From assembly GCF_023227905.1 (NCBI RefSeq), contig NZ_JALOCF010000044.1, positions 1 through 40,222 on the forward strand: DNA of 40,222 bases. Direction: 5' to 3'. Positions within the stretch are counted from its first letter, which is position 1. Every line of letters starts with the position of its first letter. The notes beneath the pieces were generated by a model. The model searched no databases. It was given only the letters and a program-made list of their open reading frames with translations, and had not been told where the DNA came from. Source of the stretch: Methylobacter sp. GTDB lineage: Bacteria; Pseudomonadota; Gammaproteobacteria; Methylococcales; Methylomonadaceae. This document shows positions 21,197-29,980 of this stretch, one piece after another. The position numbers and the translations under genes are program-made.

Positions 21197-21706
21197 TTAG
21201 TTAGAGTCAATCTGAATTGTTAGGGCATCAATAGCAAACGATGCTGTGGCGCCTGCGGTAATTGTCCTGTTTGCTGTTAATGCAGCACAAATTATGATAT
21301 TCCCAGCGCCGGATGCGCTATCGATAATGCCCCAATGGGATGCGGTCGCCCAATCTGCGGTTGCGGTAGGGAATGTAACGGCGGCGGCATTGCTAATGGT
21401 TGCGTTAGTTCCTGAGCTTGCGCCAGTAGTAGTACCATGCGTGCCTTTCCATGATGCAGTTGCCCTTGTCACACCTACGCGCGCATAACTGCCTCCGGTT
21501 AATTCTGTGCCGGTTGCAGAGTCAGAACATGCCGTCGATGATAGAAAAACGTAATATGAAGCAGGGGAGGATTCCGAAAACGCAGTGTTTCTGAACAACA
21601 CGTCAGCTACTTTGTTTTCCGCATAATCAGACAAGCCTAGCGCTGATGCAGAAAAGGATGCGGCAAACAACAATGGTAATAGTAAGTATCTTGTTATTTT
21701 TTTCAT
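21197..21706 (-). CDS. Virion-type protein fused to a Sec signal peptide (169 aa)
   Basis: Residues 1-23 (MKKITRYLLLPLLFAASFSA then SA) are a textbook signal peptide with cleavage near ASA-LG. The rest (GLSDYAENKVADVLFRNTAF, TGTELTGGSYARVGVTRATA, TFPTATADWATASHWGIIDS) matches a frequent family of phage structural proteins that normally begin at SDYxENKxxDxxLRNT with no leader. A virion protein in a cytoplasmic assembly line should not be exported, so this copy may act in the periplasm or at the surface. The family match is by pattern memory. Confidence 0.72.
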   Translation of the reverse strand: MKKITRYLLLPLLFAASFSASALGLSDYAENKVADVLFRNTAFSESSPASYYVFLSSTACSDSATGTELTGGSYARVGVTRATASWKGTHGTTTGASSGTNATISNAAAVTFPTATADWATASHWGIIDSASGAGNIIICAALTANRTITAGATASFAIDALTIQIDSN

Positions 21707-21734
21707 TTTTTATCTCTTTTTAAAAATTGAATGG

Positions 21735-22145
21735 TTAAAATTCGTCACTGTCAAAGCTTTGTGTACCTTCCACATAATCAACACCGCTGGCCTCTGTTGT
21801 CGCAATATCTCCGCTAGTATCTGGTGCTATAGTAATCTGCCCCTTTGCTACCATTTGTAGGTATTTAATCGCGTTGTTATAGCGGGTTTCTACCTGCGAT
21901 ACCACTTGATCATCAAACAGATAATATCGAGCAATATCGCAAGCAATGCGCACAAGATTAGCAGGAATAGTCACTAATGGTAGCGGATATGCAGTCAAAT
22001 AGCTGTTAATGTCTGCATCGGCATCGGTTATCGCCTGAGTTAGTACAGTGTCATTAATAACACCTAAATTATTTTCGTCTGTTAACTGGATAAGTTCAGC
22101 CTCGCCGAATCTATCAATCAGGTTTTGCTTTGTGCAGTAGGCCAT
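21735..22145 (-). CDS. Mu gp36-like neck protein (DUF1320)
   Basis: 136 residues. MAYCTKQNLIDRFGEAELIQ followed by LTDENNLGVINDTVLTQAIT and DADADINSYLTAYPLPL is the characteristic DUF1320 sequence (TxxDLxxRFGxxEL...L...A..DA.AxIDxYL..RY.LPL). It is a helical head-completion protein that closes the portal vertex and joins the tail. Its usual neighbour, the capsid gene, is separated here by an inserted deacetylase gene. Confidence 0.85.
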   Translation of the reverse strand: MAYCTKQNLIDRFGEAELIQLTDENNLGVINDTVLTQAITDADADINSYLTAYPLPLVTIPANLVRIACDIARYYLFDDQVVSQVETRYNNAIKYLQMVAKGQITIAPDTSGDIATTEASGVDYVEGTQSFDSDEF

Positions 22146-22197
22146 TTATTAGGCGCTCGTCTTGCGCTAGTATTATTATTGGGTTATGTAGGTACGA

Positions 22198-23727
22198 TTA
22201 AATAATCGTACCTACTGCCATAAAGTCATCATACCGTTCATCGTCGATCAATCCGGCTGCTCTTTTTACAACTATATAATCAAGCAGGTCTAAAAAGTCC
22301 TGTGTTTGCCACGATCCAGCCGTTCCGCTTGTATCAATATTATGACAATAAAAAACAATTGAACATCCCCACAATATCGCGGTATCTATTGACGCCTTAG
22401 CTTGTGCTAATGTAGTGACAGATACATTCAAATCTACGGAAAAAATATTCATGGGGTTATAACATCCATCATTAAAATAATGATAGCCGTTACGCGTACC
22501 TCTCATGCCAAGTAATCCTTGATTCATCGCTTCCTGCTGCATGAGCGCGTGATCTTCTGGAGCATAAATACCTTGCGGCCATGCCCCATAAATACAATCA
22601 GATAGACCTAGCGTCTTTAGTGAGTCGATAGCTCTGGCTATTTCTACAGCGGGATTAGCGTGCCAAGCATTAACGCCCTGCTCGTTTAAATGTCTGCCGT
22701 GCACGCCGATATAGTGATTATTATCTGCGTTAATTTCTTTTGCTTGGGCTAGTGTAATATAGCCACTGTTACCCAATGCTTCACCCTCCAGAAAATGCGT
22801 TCCGCGGAGGCGACGCTTTTGTAACTCTTTAAAAAATACTGTGTAGCTTGTTGTATAACCATCATCAACCGTTAGCACAACCTTTGGGCGCTCTTTTCTG
22901 CCGTGCTGAAACGAGTCAAACCATATTTGTCTATTGACAGTTGTACTACCAGGTATGGTCGCTCTATAGCTAACAATTGGGTTTGCAAAATCGACCGCAT
23001 TAGTGCCATTTTGCACAAAGTTTGCCGCAAATGGCGCGTTACCAGTAGGATGTTTGTCAATAGCTAGCGTGTTCCAACCCTGTGTAATTTTACCTGCCAT
23101 TACAGCGTAAGAGCGGTTAGTAGCAAGCATACCCGCGCCATTAGAAATCCATATCTCAAGCGCCATATCTGACACAGTTAAATCAATGTAATCAACATAA
23201 AACGTGACGATTAGGGGCACGTCCATGTCTGACCAATCTAATGACTTAGTGCCTGATGTGATTTTAACCTCACCAAAAGGCGTATGCGCAGGTATATCCA
23301 TCAGCAATGTTGATGTTCCTGTTTTATACCTGCCCGTAGTGTCTTGAGTAACCGTGCCGTTAACTTGGACTAGCGAATAATCGGCCAAAACGTCGGTTGT
23401 GTCTATATAGCCAGACGGTATAGGCATGTGTGATCTTGGGATATAGCTCCCTTTAAAAGACCACTTATAACCATCACTATAACCAATAACGCCAATATCA
23501 TTAAACCAAGCCTGCCCTCTGCCAAACTCGGCTGCTGTCGGCTTGGTTGTCCAAGTTAGCGTGGAATTTGCCACTGGATTCCATCCATCTCCGTCTGACC
23601 AGTATTGACGACCATCTACAATAATATGACCTTTGCCATAATTTTCAGCGGTTACACCTTCCGAAGTAACCTCTGACCAGCTGTCAAAAACCCACGCATC
23701 CCTCGTAGCTCTTAAAGGACTTTTCAT
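22198..23727 (-). CDS. Virion-associated polysaccharide deacetylase (NodB fold, 509 aa)
   Basis: Residues 1-90 contain two W/G-rich motifs of carbohydrate-binding/fibre heads (GRQYWSDGDGWNP, DIGVIGYSDGYKW). Residues about 110-280 are a beta-sandwich. Residues about 282-505 form a NodB deacetylase domain: VVLTVDDGY (motif 1, D288-D289), IGVHGRH (motif 2; His spacing is one shorter than the canonical HxxxH), YGAWPQGIY (motif 3) and SIVFYCHNID (motif 5). Expected activity is metal-dependent deacetylation of a surface polysaccharide or peptidoglycan during adsorption. It lies between capsid and neck genes, overlapping the upstream gene by four bases. Confidence 0.75.
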   Translation of the reverse strand: MKSPLRATRDAWVFDSWSEVTSEGVTAENYGKGHIIVDGRQYWSDGDGWNPVANSTLTWTTKPTAAEFGRGQAWFNDIGVIGYSDGYKWSFKGSYIPRSHMPIPSGYIDTTDVLADYSLVQVNGTVTQDTTGRYKTGTSTLLMDIPAHTPFGEVKITSGTKSLDWSDMDVPLIVTFYVDYIDLTVSDMALEIWISNGAGMLATNRSYAVMAGKITQGWNTLAIDKHPTGNAPFAANFVQNGTNAVDFANPIVSYRATIPGSTTVNRQIWFDSFQHGRKERPKVVLTVDDGYTTSYTVFFKELQKRRLRGTHFLEGEALGNSGYITLAQAKEINADNNHYIGVHGRHLNEQGVNAWHANPAVEIARAIDSLKTLGLSDCIYGAWPQGIYAPEDHALMQQEAMNQGLLGMRGTRNGYHYFNDGCYNPMNIFSVDLNVSVTTLAQAKASIDTAILWGCSIVFYCHNIDTSGTAGSWQTQDFLDLLDYIVVKRAAGLIDDERYDDFMAVGTII

Positions 23728-24017
23728 AATTCACCAGCCTCTTTTAATGCCTTGGCTTTGCGCGGCTTTTCCTGCTCTAGCTCTGGCTCTGGCTCATCAG
23801 ACTCAATAACAACATAATCCCCAACAGGCACAGACCTGGACATCTCGCCGTAAACCTCTAAAGTCTCGCCAGCCTTAAATTCGATGTCTTTGGTAACTAA
23901 TGCCGAGCCTGGCCAGCCAGAAAATAGGCTGTGCTGCCTGGCTTCATGCTGCTCCTGACTTAGCACCAGCCTGGTGCCAGCCGGGACTACTATTCTTTTT
24001 AAGGCTTTAATAATCAT
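23724..24017 (-). CDS. Small late protein downstream of capsid (97 aa)
   Basis: MIIKALKRIVVPAGTRLVLS..., with a short beta-rich domain (KDIEFKAGETLEVYGEMSRS) and an acidic-then-basic tail (EPEPELEQEKPRKAKALKEA). It occupies the place of Mu gp35, but I see no clear sequence match. It may be a head-completion or fibre-anchoring factor; its start and end are coupled to neighbours. Confidence 0.6.
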   Translation of the reverse strand: MIIKALKRIVVPAGTRLVLSQEQHEARQHSLFSGWPGSALVTKDIEFKAGETLEVYGEMSRSVPVGDYVVIESDEPEPELEQEKPRKAKALKEAGEL

Positions 24018-24029
24018 CCCGGCTTATCC

Positions 24030-24956
24030 TTATATCAATGTAGTTAATACGGCGCGTTGCCAGTAACCATAACCAACGTTACGCATGGCTTTAACGCCAT
24101 AACGATGCACGTCGTTGTTAAATTCCAACTCTGAGCCTTCGGCAATTGCCGCCACTTTGATAGATTCTTCTTCTTGACGGATAAATGCTGCTGTCGGTCC
24201 ATCCGCTCTAAAAAGTGCAAACTTGGTAGTCCATGTCAAACGAGCATTGACTTCGAGACGGTATCTAAAGCCACCCAAAGACCCAAGAGCCTGGATGCGG
24301 TTAGAGTCCTGAGCAATGATAGTCGCTCCCAATGCTGCCGCAGTAGCGGACAAGAAAGCCACTGGAATCTGCACGATAAACTCACGTGCATTTTCGTTCA
24401 TCGGTTCGCCTTGGTTATCCTTAAAGCCTAGCAATTGCTCGGTAGCTTTAAGGATAGCGCTCTGCATTTCTGCGGCGGTCGGTGCGGTGGTCGTAGTTAC
24501 GTCATAGGTGATATCGTTAGACTGGGAGCCGGAATCGTCTTCAACGTGGTCAGTATCAAAAAAGTATTGTCCGTCATAGCATACTGTAGATTCAGCATTG
24601 ATAATCAACGTTGACAACAGACTAGCCCAATGCGAGTTTGCACGTTGAGCAAGCTCGTTAATACGCACATCGATCTGGCCGGTTTTATCGCGTCGAATCC
24701 AGTCAACAGGGATTTCAAGAGTTGCCTCAAATTTCTTGTTAGCAATAGTGATTGAACTTTCGCTTAATCCCTTGGCATGGCGAGCGCCGATCCACTCGCG
24801 CATTGCTGGAGATTGCCCCAACCATGCGTAGGTTTCAGATTCTTGATCTGAGTTAAACAGCATCGATACGCCTGGAACCCAAGTGTTGCCAATGTCCTGC
24901 TCAAGAGCGCGGTAAAATTTGCCGATAATAGCGCGGCTGGTGATTAAATTTGCCAT
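24030..24956 (-). CDS. Major capsid protein, Mu gpT-like
   Basis: 308 residues, the gpT size. MANLITSRAIIGKFYRALEQ, then WLGQSPAMREWIGARHAKGL followed by SESSITIANKKFEATLEI and VDWIRRDKTGQIDVRINELA are hallmark segments of the Mu major head subunit family. The C-terminus RYGVKAMRNVGYGYWQRAVL also fits. It forms the HK97-fold icosahedral shell. Neighbours are the decoration and protease/scaffold genes upstream, as in Mu. Confidence 0.92.
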   Translation of the reverse strand: MANLITSRAIIGKFYRALEQDIGNTWVPGVSMLFNSDQESETYAWLGQSPAMREWIGARHAKGLSESSITIANKKFEATLEIPVDWIRRDKTGQIDVRINELAQRANSHWASLLSTLIINAESTVCYDGQYFFDTDHVEDDSGSQSNDITYDVTTTTAPTAAEMQSAILKATEQLLGFKDNQGEPMNENAREFIVQIPVAFLSATAAALGATIIAQDSNRIQALGSLGGFRYRLEVNARLTWTTKFALFRADGPTAAFIRQEEESIKVAAIAEGSELEFNNDVHRYGVKAMRNVGYGYWQRAVLTTLI

Positions 24957-24968
24957 TGTGTTAAATCC

Positions 24969-25394
24969 TTAAATTGATCTGAGAGAGACGGCTTCGAAAA
25001 ATACTTCGACCTGTGTGCCGCTGATATAACGAGCTACTTTGCCGATGGCTGTATTACTTGTCAAAGTGAGCGTAAAGGTGTCATCGTCTGAAGCATAAAC
25101 AGTCGAGCCTTCATCCGTTACAGCTGTAACGCCGGTAACTGCTAAAATGATCGTGCCACGTGCGCGTACATGCGCATTTACAGCACCAGCGGCGCCAGTA
25201 GCGTTATCCGCTCTCTTGAGTGCAAATCCAGCAAACGGGTCGGCTGCTACCAACGGGCGGAAATATCCTGAGCCGTTTTCGCCAACTGCCGCGCCTTCGT
25301 AAATAATATCTGATGCAATCATTGGCACATCGCTATCATACTCGGCACCGTGTACCGCATAGGTTCTTGGTTTATCTACTGCTAAAGTTGCCAT
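24969..25394 (-). CDS. Head decoration-like protein (141 aa)
   Basis: MATLAVDKPRTYAVHGAEYD ... PMIASDIIYEGAAVGENGSG then VNAHVRARGTIILAVTGVTA: small beta-barrel capsid-associated proteins between the protease/scaffold and the capsid gene have this pattern (DUF2190-like). It is probably a trimeric cement protein on the head surface, translated 12 bases upstream of gpT. Confidence 0.7.
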   Translation of the reverse strand: MATLAVDKPRTYAVHGAEYDSDVPMIASDIIYEGAAVGENGSGYFRPLVAADPFAGFALKRADNATGAAGAVNAHVRARGTIILAVTGVTAVTDEGSTVYASDDDTFTLTLTSNTAIGKVARYISGTQVEVFFEAVSLRSI

Positions 25395-25397
25395 CTG

Positions 25398-25889
25398 TTA
25401 CCCCTTAATTTTAACTAGACCGTTGTTTTCAGCTTTGGCAAAAGCAACGTATGTATCAAATTCACCAAATTCAGCGCGTAACTCTGCACTTGAGTTCCAT
25501 TTTTGTTTGTGTTGTGCGCTGGATGCGTCGCTTCCGGTCAGGTCAATATTGCCAGTTTCTTGTGACACTTCGCTAAATTCAATCTGTTTCGGCAAGCCCT
25601 TAAACAGCTCTTTTACGGAATCAATCAAAGGTTTCTTGCTGTCGCCTTCGCCAAATTCGACAACCTGCTCTTGACTAGCCAAGAAGTCAAGTGTTGCCAC
25701 GGTAACATCTTTCTGAGCAGGTAGCAATGTGCCGGCTTTAACCAGAGATTCAGCGTAAGCTAGGTTATCCGCGTGGATGCTTGCCGTTTTACGGGCTTTT
25801 TCAGCCTCTGCAAAGTCGGCCTGTTGTTGTTTCAAAAGCTTGTTTTCAGCTTCCAGCGCTTCTAATCGCGCCTGATCTTCTGGGGTCAT
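25398..25889 (-). CDS. Internal in-frame scaffold protein (Mu gpZ-like, 163 aa)
   Basis: ATG 25889 (MTPEDQARLEALEAENKLLK...) lies in the gpI frame at codon 205 and is preceded by AGGA at eight-base spacing, unlike other internal Met codons. The product consists of the helical scaffold part only and ends at the same stop. Nested protease/scaffold genes are known in Mu and lambda. Confidence 0.7.
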   Translation of the reverse strand: MTPEDQARLEALEAENKLLKQQQADFAEAEKARKTASIHADNLAYAESLVKAGTLLPAQKDVTVATLDFLASQEQVVEFGEGDSKKPLIDSVKELFKGLPKQIEFSEVSQETGNIDLTGSDASSAQHKQKWNSSAELRAEFGEFDTYVAFAKAENNGLVKIKG

Positions 25890-26501
25890 GGTATTTTCCT
25901 GGTAGTTAATAGGTTGTGATTCTTCCGGTTTTGCAAGCTCTTCCTGTGCGCTTTGTTCAAGCTGCCCAACAGATTCGCCTGGGATGGTTTCGTCTGCAAC
26001 GGCAATGCCAAATTTTGAGATAAAAAACTCGCGTAAATTGCGCCATAGAGTAGCGTTAGTCATGTCATCCCAATCGGAAAACTCGATGCACTCGTCGGAT
26101 TCCGAAAACTCAACAGGCTTTAGTCCCTTAACTGCTGGCGGCTGTGCGCCTAAAAAGCCCACGTGCCGCAAATAATAAACACCCGGCACGGGGTTAGTTG
26201 GAGCATCCGGCGTGTAGAAACTTGCAGATATTTTTTTGTAACGCCCGGCCTGAACAAGTTCTGAAAATGCCTCGTCTACCTGGTGTGGCTCGGCTTCGAG
26301 TCCGTCGGCAAAGCTTAGGGACTTGACCCAACCATAGGCTGGCGCGTCGGCTTTTGGATGCCCAACCACGATAGGTGCCTCATGAAGCGCCGGATTATAG
26401 GCACTGGCCGAAGCTTGAAGGTCTGACTCTGAGAAGTCCATTGTCGCGCCGCTCATCGCAGTGTGACTTCCGGCTTTGAAAATCTGGATTTTTTTATTCA
26501 T
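25398..26501 (-). CDS. Capsid maturation protease/scaffold, Mu gpI-like
   Basis: 367 residues. The N-terminal part (MNKKIQIFKAGSHTAMSGAT, FSESDLQASASAYNPALHEA, PIVVGHPKADAPAYGWVKSL, YYLRHVGFLGAQPPAVKGL) is the Mu I-protein protease domain. The C-terminal part from about residue 205 is a coiled-coil scaffold (DQARLEALEAENKLLKQQQA). In Mu the scaffold gpZ is made from an internal start; the same is visible here at 25889. The protease would digest scaffold during head maturation. Confidence 0.88.
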   Translation of the reverse strand: MNKKIQIFKAGSHTAMSGATMDFSESDLQASASAYNPALHEAPIVVGHPKADAPAYGWVKSLSFADGLEAEPHQVDEAFSELVQAGRYKKISASFYTPDAPTNPVPGVYYLRHVGFLGAQPPAVKGLKPVEFSESDECIEFSDWDDMTNATLWRNLREFFISKFGIAVADETIPGESVGQLEQSAQEELAKPEESQPINYQENTMTPEDQARLEALEAENKLLKQQQADFAEAEKARKTASIHADNLAYAESLVKAGTLLPAQKDVTVATLDFLASQEQVVEFGEGDSKKPLIDSVKELFKGLPKQIEFSEVSQETGNIDLTGSDASSAQHKQKWNSSAELRAEFGEFDTYVAFAKAENNGLVKIKG

Positions 26502-26556
26502 GACTACAGATTCTACGCAGTTGTTGGTTTATGTGATTATGACGTGCTTCTTAATG

Positions 26557-27006
26557 CTATAAAGAGCTTTCTAAATGCTCGCGGATAATATCCAGGATAT
26601 TGGCTTCGTCTTCGTTTGATATGCCAAAAAATGGCCGTGCTGGAATGTCGCCCCATAAATGTGGAAACTCGGCTTTAGTGCCGCCAAATTGCTGCATGGC
26701 TGCATATTCCATCGGGCTATAGATTTCCACGGCATCATTGCCGATCATGCGCGTATTGATAGAGTCCCCAAGCTGCCCGGTGGTGCCTGTCAATGGCTTG
26801 CTGTGCCCTTTCCGCTCGATTGTAACCGTGCTATTGGGCGCCCATCGCTGGCCGTCCGGTGCTGTCTGACTAACAAACCGCTTATGTGTAGACTCTTTCA
26901 GTTCTTCGCCAATCGATCGTAAAGCGGGTGATAGATTACCTACTGCACGCTGCAATCCACCAAGCGCTGCCTGTATTCTGCGTCCGTCAAATTCAACTTC
27001 AATCAT
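26557..27006 (-). CDS. Mu gpG-like virion morphogenesis protein
   Basis: 149 residues. MIEVEFDGRRIQAALGGLQR..., RSIGEELKESTHKRFVSQTA followed by PDGQRWAPNSTVTIERKG, LTGTTGQLGDSI and YAAMQQFGGTKAEFP, ending in IPARPFFGISNEDEANILDI, is the classical virion morphogenesis (gpG / tail-completion gpS) pattern. It is needed for head-tail joining. Its start overlaps the end of the 89-aa gene by eight bases. Confidence 0.88.
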   Translation of the reverse strand: MIEVEFDGRRIQAALGGLQRAVGNLSPALRSIGEELKESTHKRFVSQTAPDGQRWAPNSTVTIERKGHSKPLTGTTGQLGDSINTRMIGNDAVEIYSPMEYAAMQQFGGTKAEFPHLWGDIPARPFFGISNEDEANILDIIREHLESSL

Positions 27007-27268
27007 GTTGGCTGTGCTTGCGCTTCTCGACGTTAAAAGTAACGCTCCATACTCCGTCTAGCAAATATGCGCCGGTTGCTACCTCATCATCTGCGCTTGA
27101 CATCGTATGTGGTGCTGAGTTTAAAGAAGTTCCTGCGGCATTATAGATAACATGTATTGGTGTCAATGTGAATTCATTGGCTAGTCCGTTTTTATTATCA
27201 ACAGGAGTTAGTACGTCAGCATCGGCATCAATGGTATTTAACAGGGTTATAAGGTCTTTTGCTTTCAT
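26999..27268 (-). CDS. Hypothetical late protein (89 aa)
   Basis: MKAKDLITLLNTIDADADVL..., a short helical N-part (KDLITLLNTIDADADV) like phage proteins with an LxxLxxxDPDAxV motif, then a beta-rich part. It sits between the gpF-like and gpG-like genes with tight spacing. The N-terminal motif is common in uncharacterised phage proteins; no function known. Confidence 0.6.
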   Translation of the reverse strand: MKAKDLITLLNTIDADADVLTPVDNKNGLANEFTLTPIHVIYNAAGTSLNSAPHTMSSADDEVATGAYLLDGVWSVTFNVEKRKHSQHD

Positions 27269-27278
27269 TATTTCAATC

Positions 27279-28118
27279 TCACTTTGTATTTGACGGGTCG
27301 TCTTTGATTATTTTCGCTATCTCGGCTAAAAAAGCATCGGCTAATACGGATGGCAAGCTCGCCACCTTATTATCAACAAACTGTTGCATCTGCTTTGCAA
27401 TAGATTTACCTTGGGAATAATCCCACCCATAATCAACGCCATTCGGTAGCGTGTGCTTTACACCGTTTCTGTCTTCCACCGTGTAAGTTCCATCGTTCGG
27501 CGCTGCATCGCCATTGTATTCTTTTGCTCTGACTGCTGCGACACGGCACCGGCACCCAAAGCCGTTCGGGGGGAAATGGCTTTGCCACCACGGGTCATCA
27601 TAGCGCAACACTACCGGTTTATCACCCCAGGCTTTGTGTTGTGGCCTTGGGTGAGCCACAGTGTCATTATGCACGTATTTCCAGTAAGGGCGGCTCTTCA
27701 GTAGGTCAGGGTTAGTTAACTCACCATAGCGCCCGGCTGCGTAACTGGCACGCAAATTAGTATTATAAATAACCCGCGCGCGCCAGTCCCTACCCGGCAA
27801 TGTGTCGCTCCCTGTCCAGCCTTCCCATCCGTGCTTTTGCACAATCGCTTCGAAATTCTCTTTAAACCATCCAATGCTTTTACCATCCTGTGCGGCTTTA
27901 TTGACTGCTGTGTGCAGGTCATTAAGCAAGTCTGCCTTAGCCGCTCCTGCAACTGTAAAGGCGCGGTCATGTGCGGCTTTCAGTATGTCGTCCCATTTAT
28001 CAGTAGGAATATTAAGTTTTTGCTTTAAAAATTCTACCTGCTCATCAAACGGCTGATTGAATTTACCGTCGCCACGCGAGTTAAACGCTATCTGTGTGGG
28101 GCTTAGTTTTAGTGGCAT
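27279..28118 (-). CDS. Mu gpF-like head morphogenesis protein
   Basis: 279 residues. WRARVIYNTNLRASYAAGRY, PYWKYVHNDTVAHPRPQHKA and FPPNGFGCRCRVAAVRAKEY are the signature of the Mu F / SPP1 gp7 minor head family, including the conserved T-x-x-R-P-x-H and P-P-x-G-x-x-C-R-C motifs. A few copies bind the portal inside the procapsid and may assist DNA ejection. Confidence 0.9.
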   Translation of the reverse strand: MPLKLSPTQIAFNSRGDGKFNQPFDEQVEFLKQKLNIPTDKWDDILKAAHDRAFTVAGAAKADLLNDLHTAVNKAAQDGKSIGWFKENFEAIVQKHGWEGWTGSDTLPGRDWRARVIYNTNLRASYAAGRYGELTNPDLLKSRPYWKYVHNDTVAHPRPQHKAWGDKPVVLRYDDPWWQSHFPPNGFGCRCRVAAVRAKEYNGDAAPNDGTYTVEDRNGVKHTLPNGVDYGWDYSQGKSIAKQMQQFVDNKVASLPSVLADAFLAEIAKIIKDDPSNTK

Positions 28119-28124
28119 AAAAAT

Positions 28125-28457
28125 TCACTCACCGAATATCTCGTCAAGATCGAGACTCCATAACGTCTCATGTTCGCCTATCCCGACTACACTGGCATAC
28201 GGCATTTTGCGGCCATTAGCTCTCTGCATTTGCACATATTTTGCACCTTTTTCATAGAGCGTTTTCAATATTCTCAGCCACTGCCCTCTATTCATTTCGC
28301 CGTGCGCGCCGAATAAAAACACCGTGTTATCTGACAACCAATTGACTGATATGACCAGGATATAATCATCACGTTTAGCATAGCTATAGCCATCACGATA
28401 ACAACGTATCAACCCTGATACAGGGCTATAATGGATATTATTCACTGGTAACATCAT
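28125..28457 (-). CDS. Hypothetical late protein between portal and gpF (110 aa)
   Basis: Start taken at ATG 28457 (MMLPVNNIHYSPVSGLI...), preceded by AGGG; the frame is open further upstream to 28484 but without a ribosome-binding site. It overlaps the portal stop by 20 bases. The protein has a mixed alpha/beta pattern (YAKRDDYILVISVNWLSDNT, GQWLRILKTLYEKGAKYVQM) ending LDLDEIFGE. Not recognised; inserted between two genes that are adjacent in Mu. Confidence 0.6.
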   Translation of the reverse strand: MMLPVNNIHYSPVSGLIRCYRDGYSYAKRDDYILVISVNWLSDNTVFLFGAHGEMNRGQWLRILKTLYEKGAKYVQMQRANGRKMPYASVVGIGEHETLWSLDLDEIFGE

Positions 28458-29979
28458 AACGCCCTGACAAATCCGCCGCTGCAAATGCCAGCGTCATCAC
28501 GTTAGTTAGCTGCTCGCTATCTAAATCTGCATAACTAGCCAGCAAGTCATCGCGTAAGGCTTCCAAGCTGTCTGCGCTGTCTACTTTTGCGCGTATGGTG
28601 TCCACCCAATTTTTAATTGAGTTGCCAGCGGCTGCGGCCAGTATATCGGTTTGCGCTGATACTGGCGTAGGGTCAATGTCAGTTACTACAGGCTCGGCAA
28701 ATTGCGCTGGTTTGTCAGTTATGACTGGTTCAGTCTTGTCTGTAGTCGGCTGCAAGGATTCTTCATATTCGCCTTCATACTTATCTTGGATATATTTCAG
28801 CGTCGGCTTATAGCCCATGTCAAAGATTACTTTATCTTTATCGGCACACGCTTTTAAATCTTCTTCCTGCTCAACATTACGCCATACTTTTGGCGGTGCC
28901 ACATTGTCACCATCGTTATAATAGGTTAACCACTTAGCAACTGTGCGGTTAAACGATCCACACACTAAGTCTGCATCAGCTTTTATCAAGTCTTCTCTGA
29001 CTTCGCCAGCATTGTCCTCACCTCCCAATCTACCTGGTGTTGAATCTGCCCCGGCTGAATGCCCTATATACACTTTGCTGATAGCCGCGTTCATACGGTC
29101 AACAAGGGCAGTATAGTCGGCGGTGCCGGAGCGGGTAGCCTCAAGGAGTTCTACTTGCATTCCTTCAGGTATTCTGATTGCTGTGCTGCTCTGGATCGCG
29201 CTTAACGCTTTTAACAGGCGTTCTTTTTCTGCGTCGGATGATGATATTGGATAGGTTCCGATTGCTGTCGGCTGCCCAAATTTTTCAAGGAATTGCAGCC
29301 AGAATTTAATGCCATTTTTTTTAAACCACACAGGCCAATAAAGGTAATGCCCAAGGCCAAGCCCATACGGGTCATCATCGTGGTCTGCACCGCACGCAAA
29401 AGCCCAAAATTTAGCAGGTGGCAGCGCCTCGCCCATTGAGTAATCACTAGGGGTAATCAATCGCAACTCACCAGACGGCAAAAAACCAAAGCGGCTGCGG
29501 TTACGGACTTTAATATCTGACAATGTAATTTCTGATCCATCCGTCTGCCACATGCACTCAGCAACCGAGTATCCATATAGTACCGCAGATAGCATCTTTT
29601 GTGTTTTGTCGTCCCAAGCCAAACGCTCAAGTAATACCTGTAATCTATCAGCGGCTTTCTTCGCTTTGCGGCTGCTATCGCCAGGATCAACGCCCCACTC
29701 TTTCGAGATTAAGGCTAGCTCGCGCTGCTGGCGGCATGTCTTAACTTGGTCGTCTCTAGCCAGCTCTTCATAGATTGTATAATCACCGCTTCCGCGCGTC
29801 TCTAGCACCGTATCACTGGCGCTCATGATTAAATTATCTGGGATCCATCCGCGCGTTATGTCTCTTCCGTTTTTTACTGTGGCAATCTCGGCCATGCTTG
29901 GCTTGGCGCCTAAAGACTGCTCCTCTGCATAATTAACGCTTGGTACAATAATCTTTTTAAATCTGTCAATTAGACTCAT
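28438..29979 (-). CDS. Portal protein, Mu gp29-like (DUF935)
   Basis: 513 residues. YTIYEELARDDQVKTCRQQR followed by ELALISKEW, GYSVAECMWQTDGSEITLSD, then IPEGMQVELLEATRSGTADY are typical of the DUF935 portal family. The dodecameric portal is the DNA gate of the head and the terminase docking site. It lies directly after TerL. The C-terminal third (about residues 420-513) is acidic and probably variable. Confidence 0.9.
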   Translation of the reverse strand: MSLIDRFKKIIVPSVNYAEEQSLGAKPSMAEIATVKNGRDITRGWIPDNLIMSASDTVLETRGSGDYTIYEELARDDQVKTCRQQRELALISKEWGVDPGDSSRKAKKAADRLQVLLERLAWDDKTQKMLSAVLYGYSVAECMWQTDGSEITLSDIKVRNRSRFGFLPSGELRLITPSDYSMGEALPPAKFWAFACGADHDDDPYGLGLGHYLYWPVWFKKNGIKFWLQFLEKFGQPTAIGTYPISSSDAEKERLLKALSAIQSSTAIRIPEGMQVELLEATRSGTADYTALVDRMNAAISKVYIGHSAGADSTPGRLGGEDNAGEVREDLIKADADLVCGSFNRTVAKWLTYYNDGDNVAPPKVWRNVEQEEDLKACADKDKVIFDMGYKPTLKYIQDKYEGEYEESLQPTTDKTEPVITDKPAQFAEPVVTDIDPTPVSAQTDILAAAAGNSIKNWVDTIRAKVDSADSLEALRDDLLASYADLDSEQLTNVMTLAFAAADLSGRYDVTSE

Positions 29980-29980
29980 C

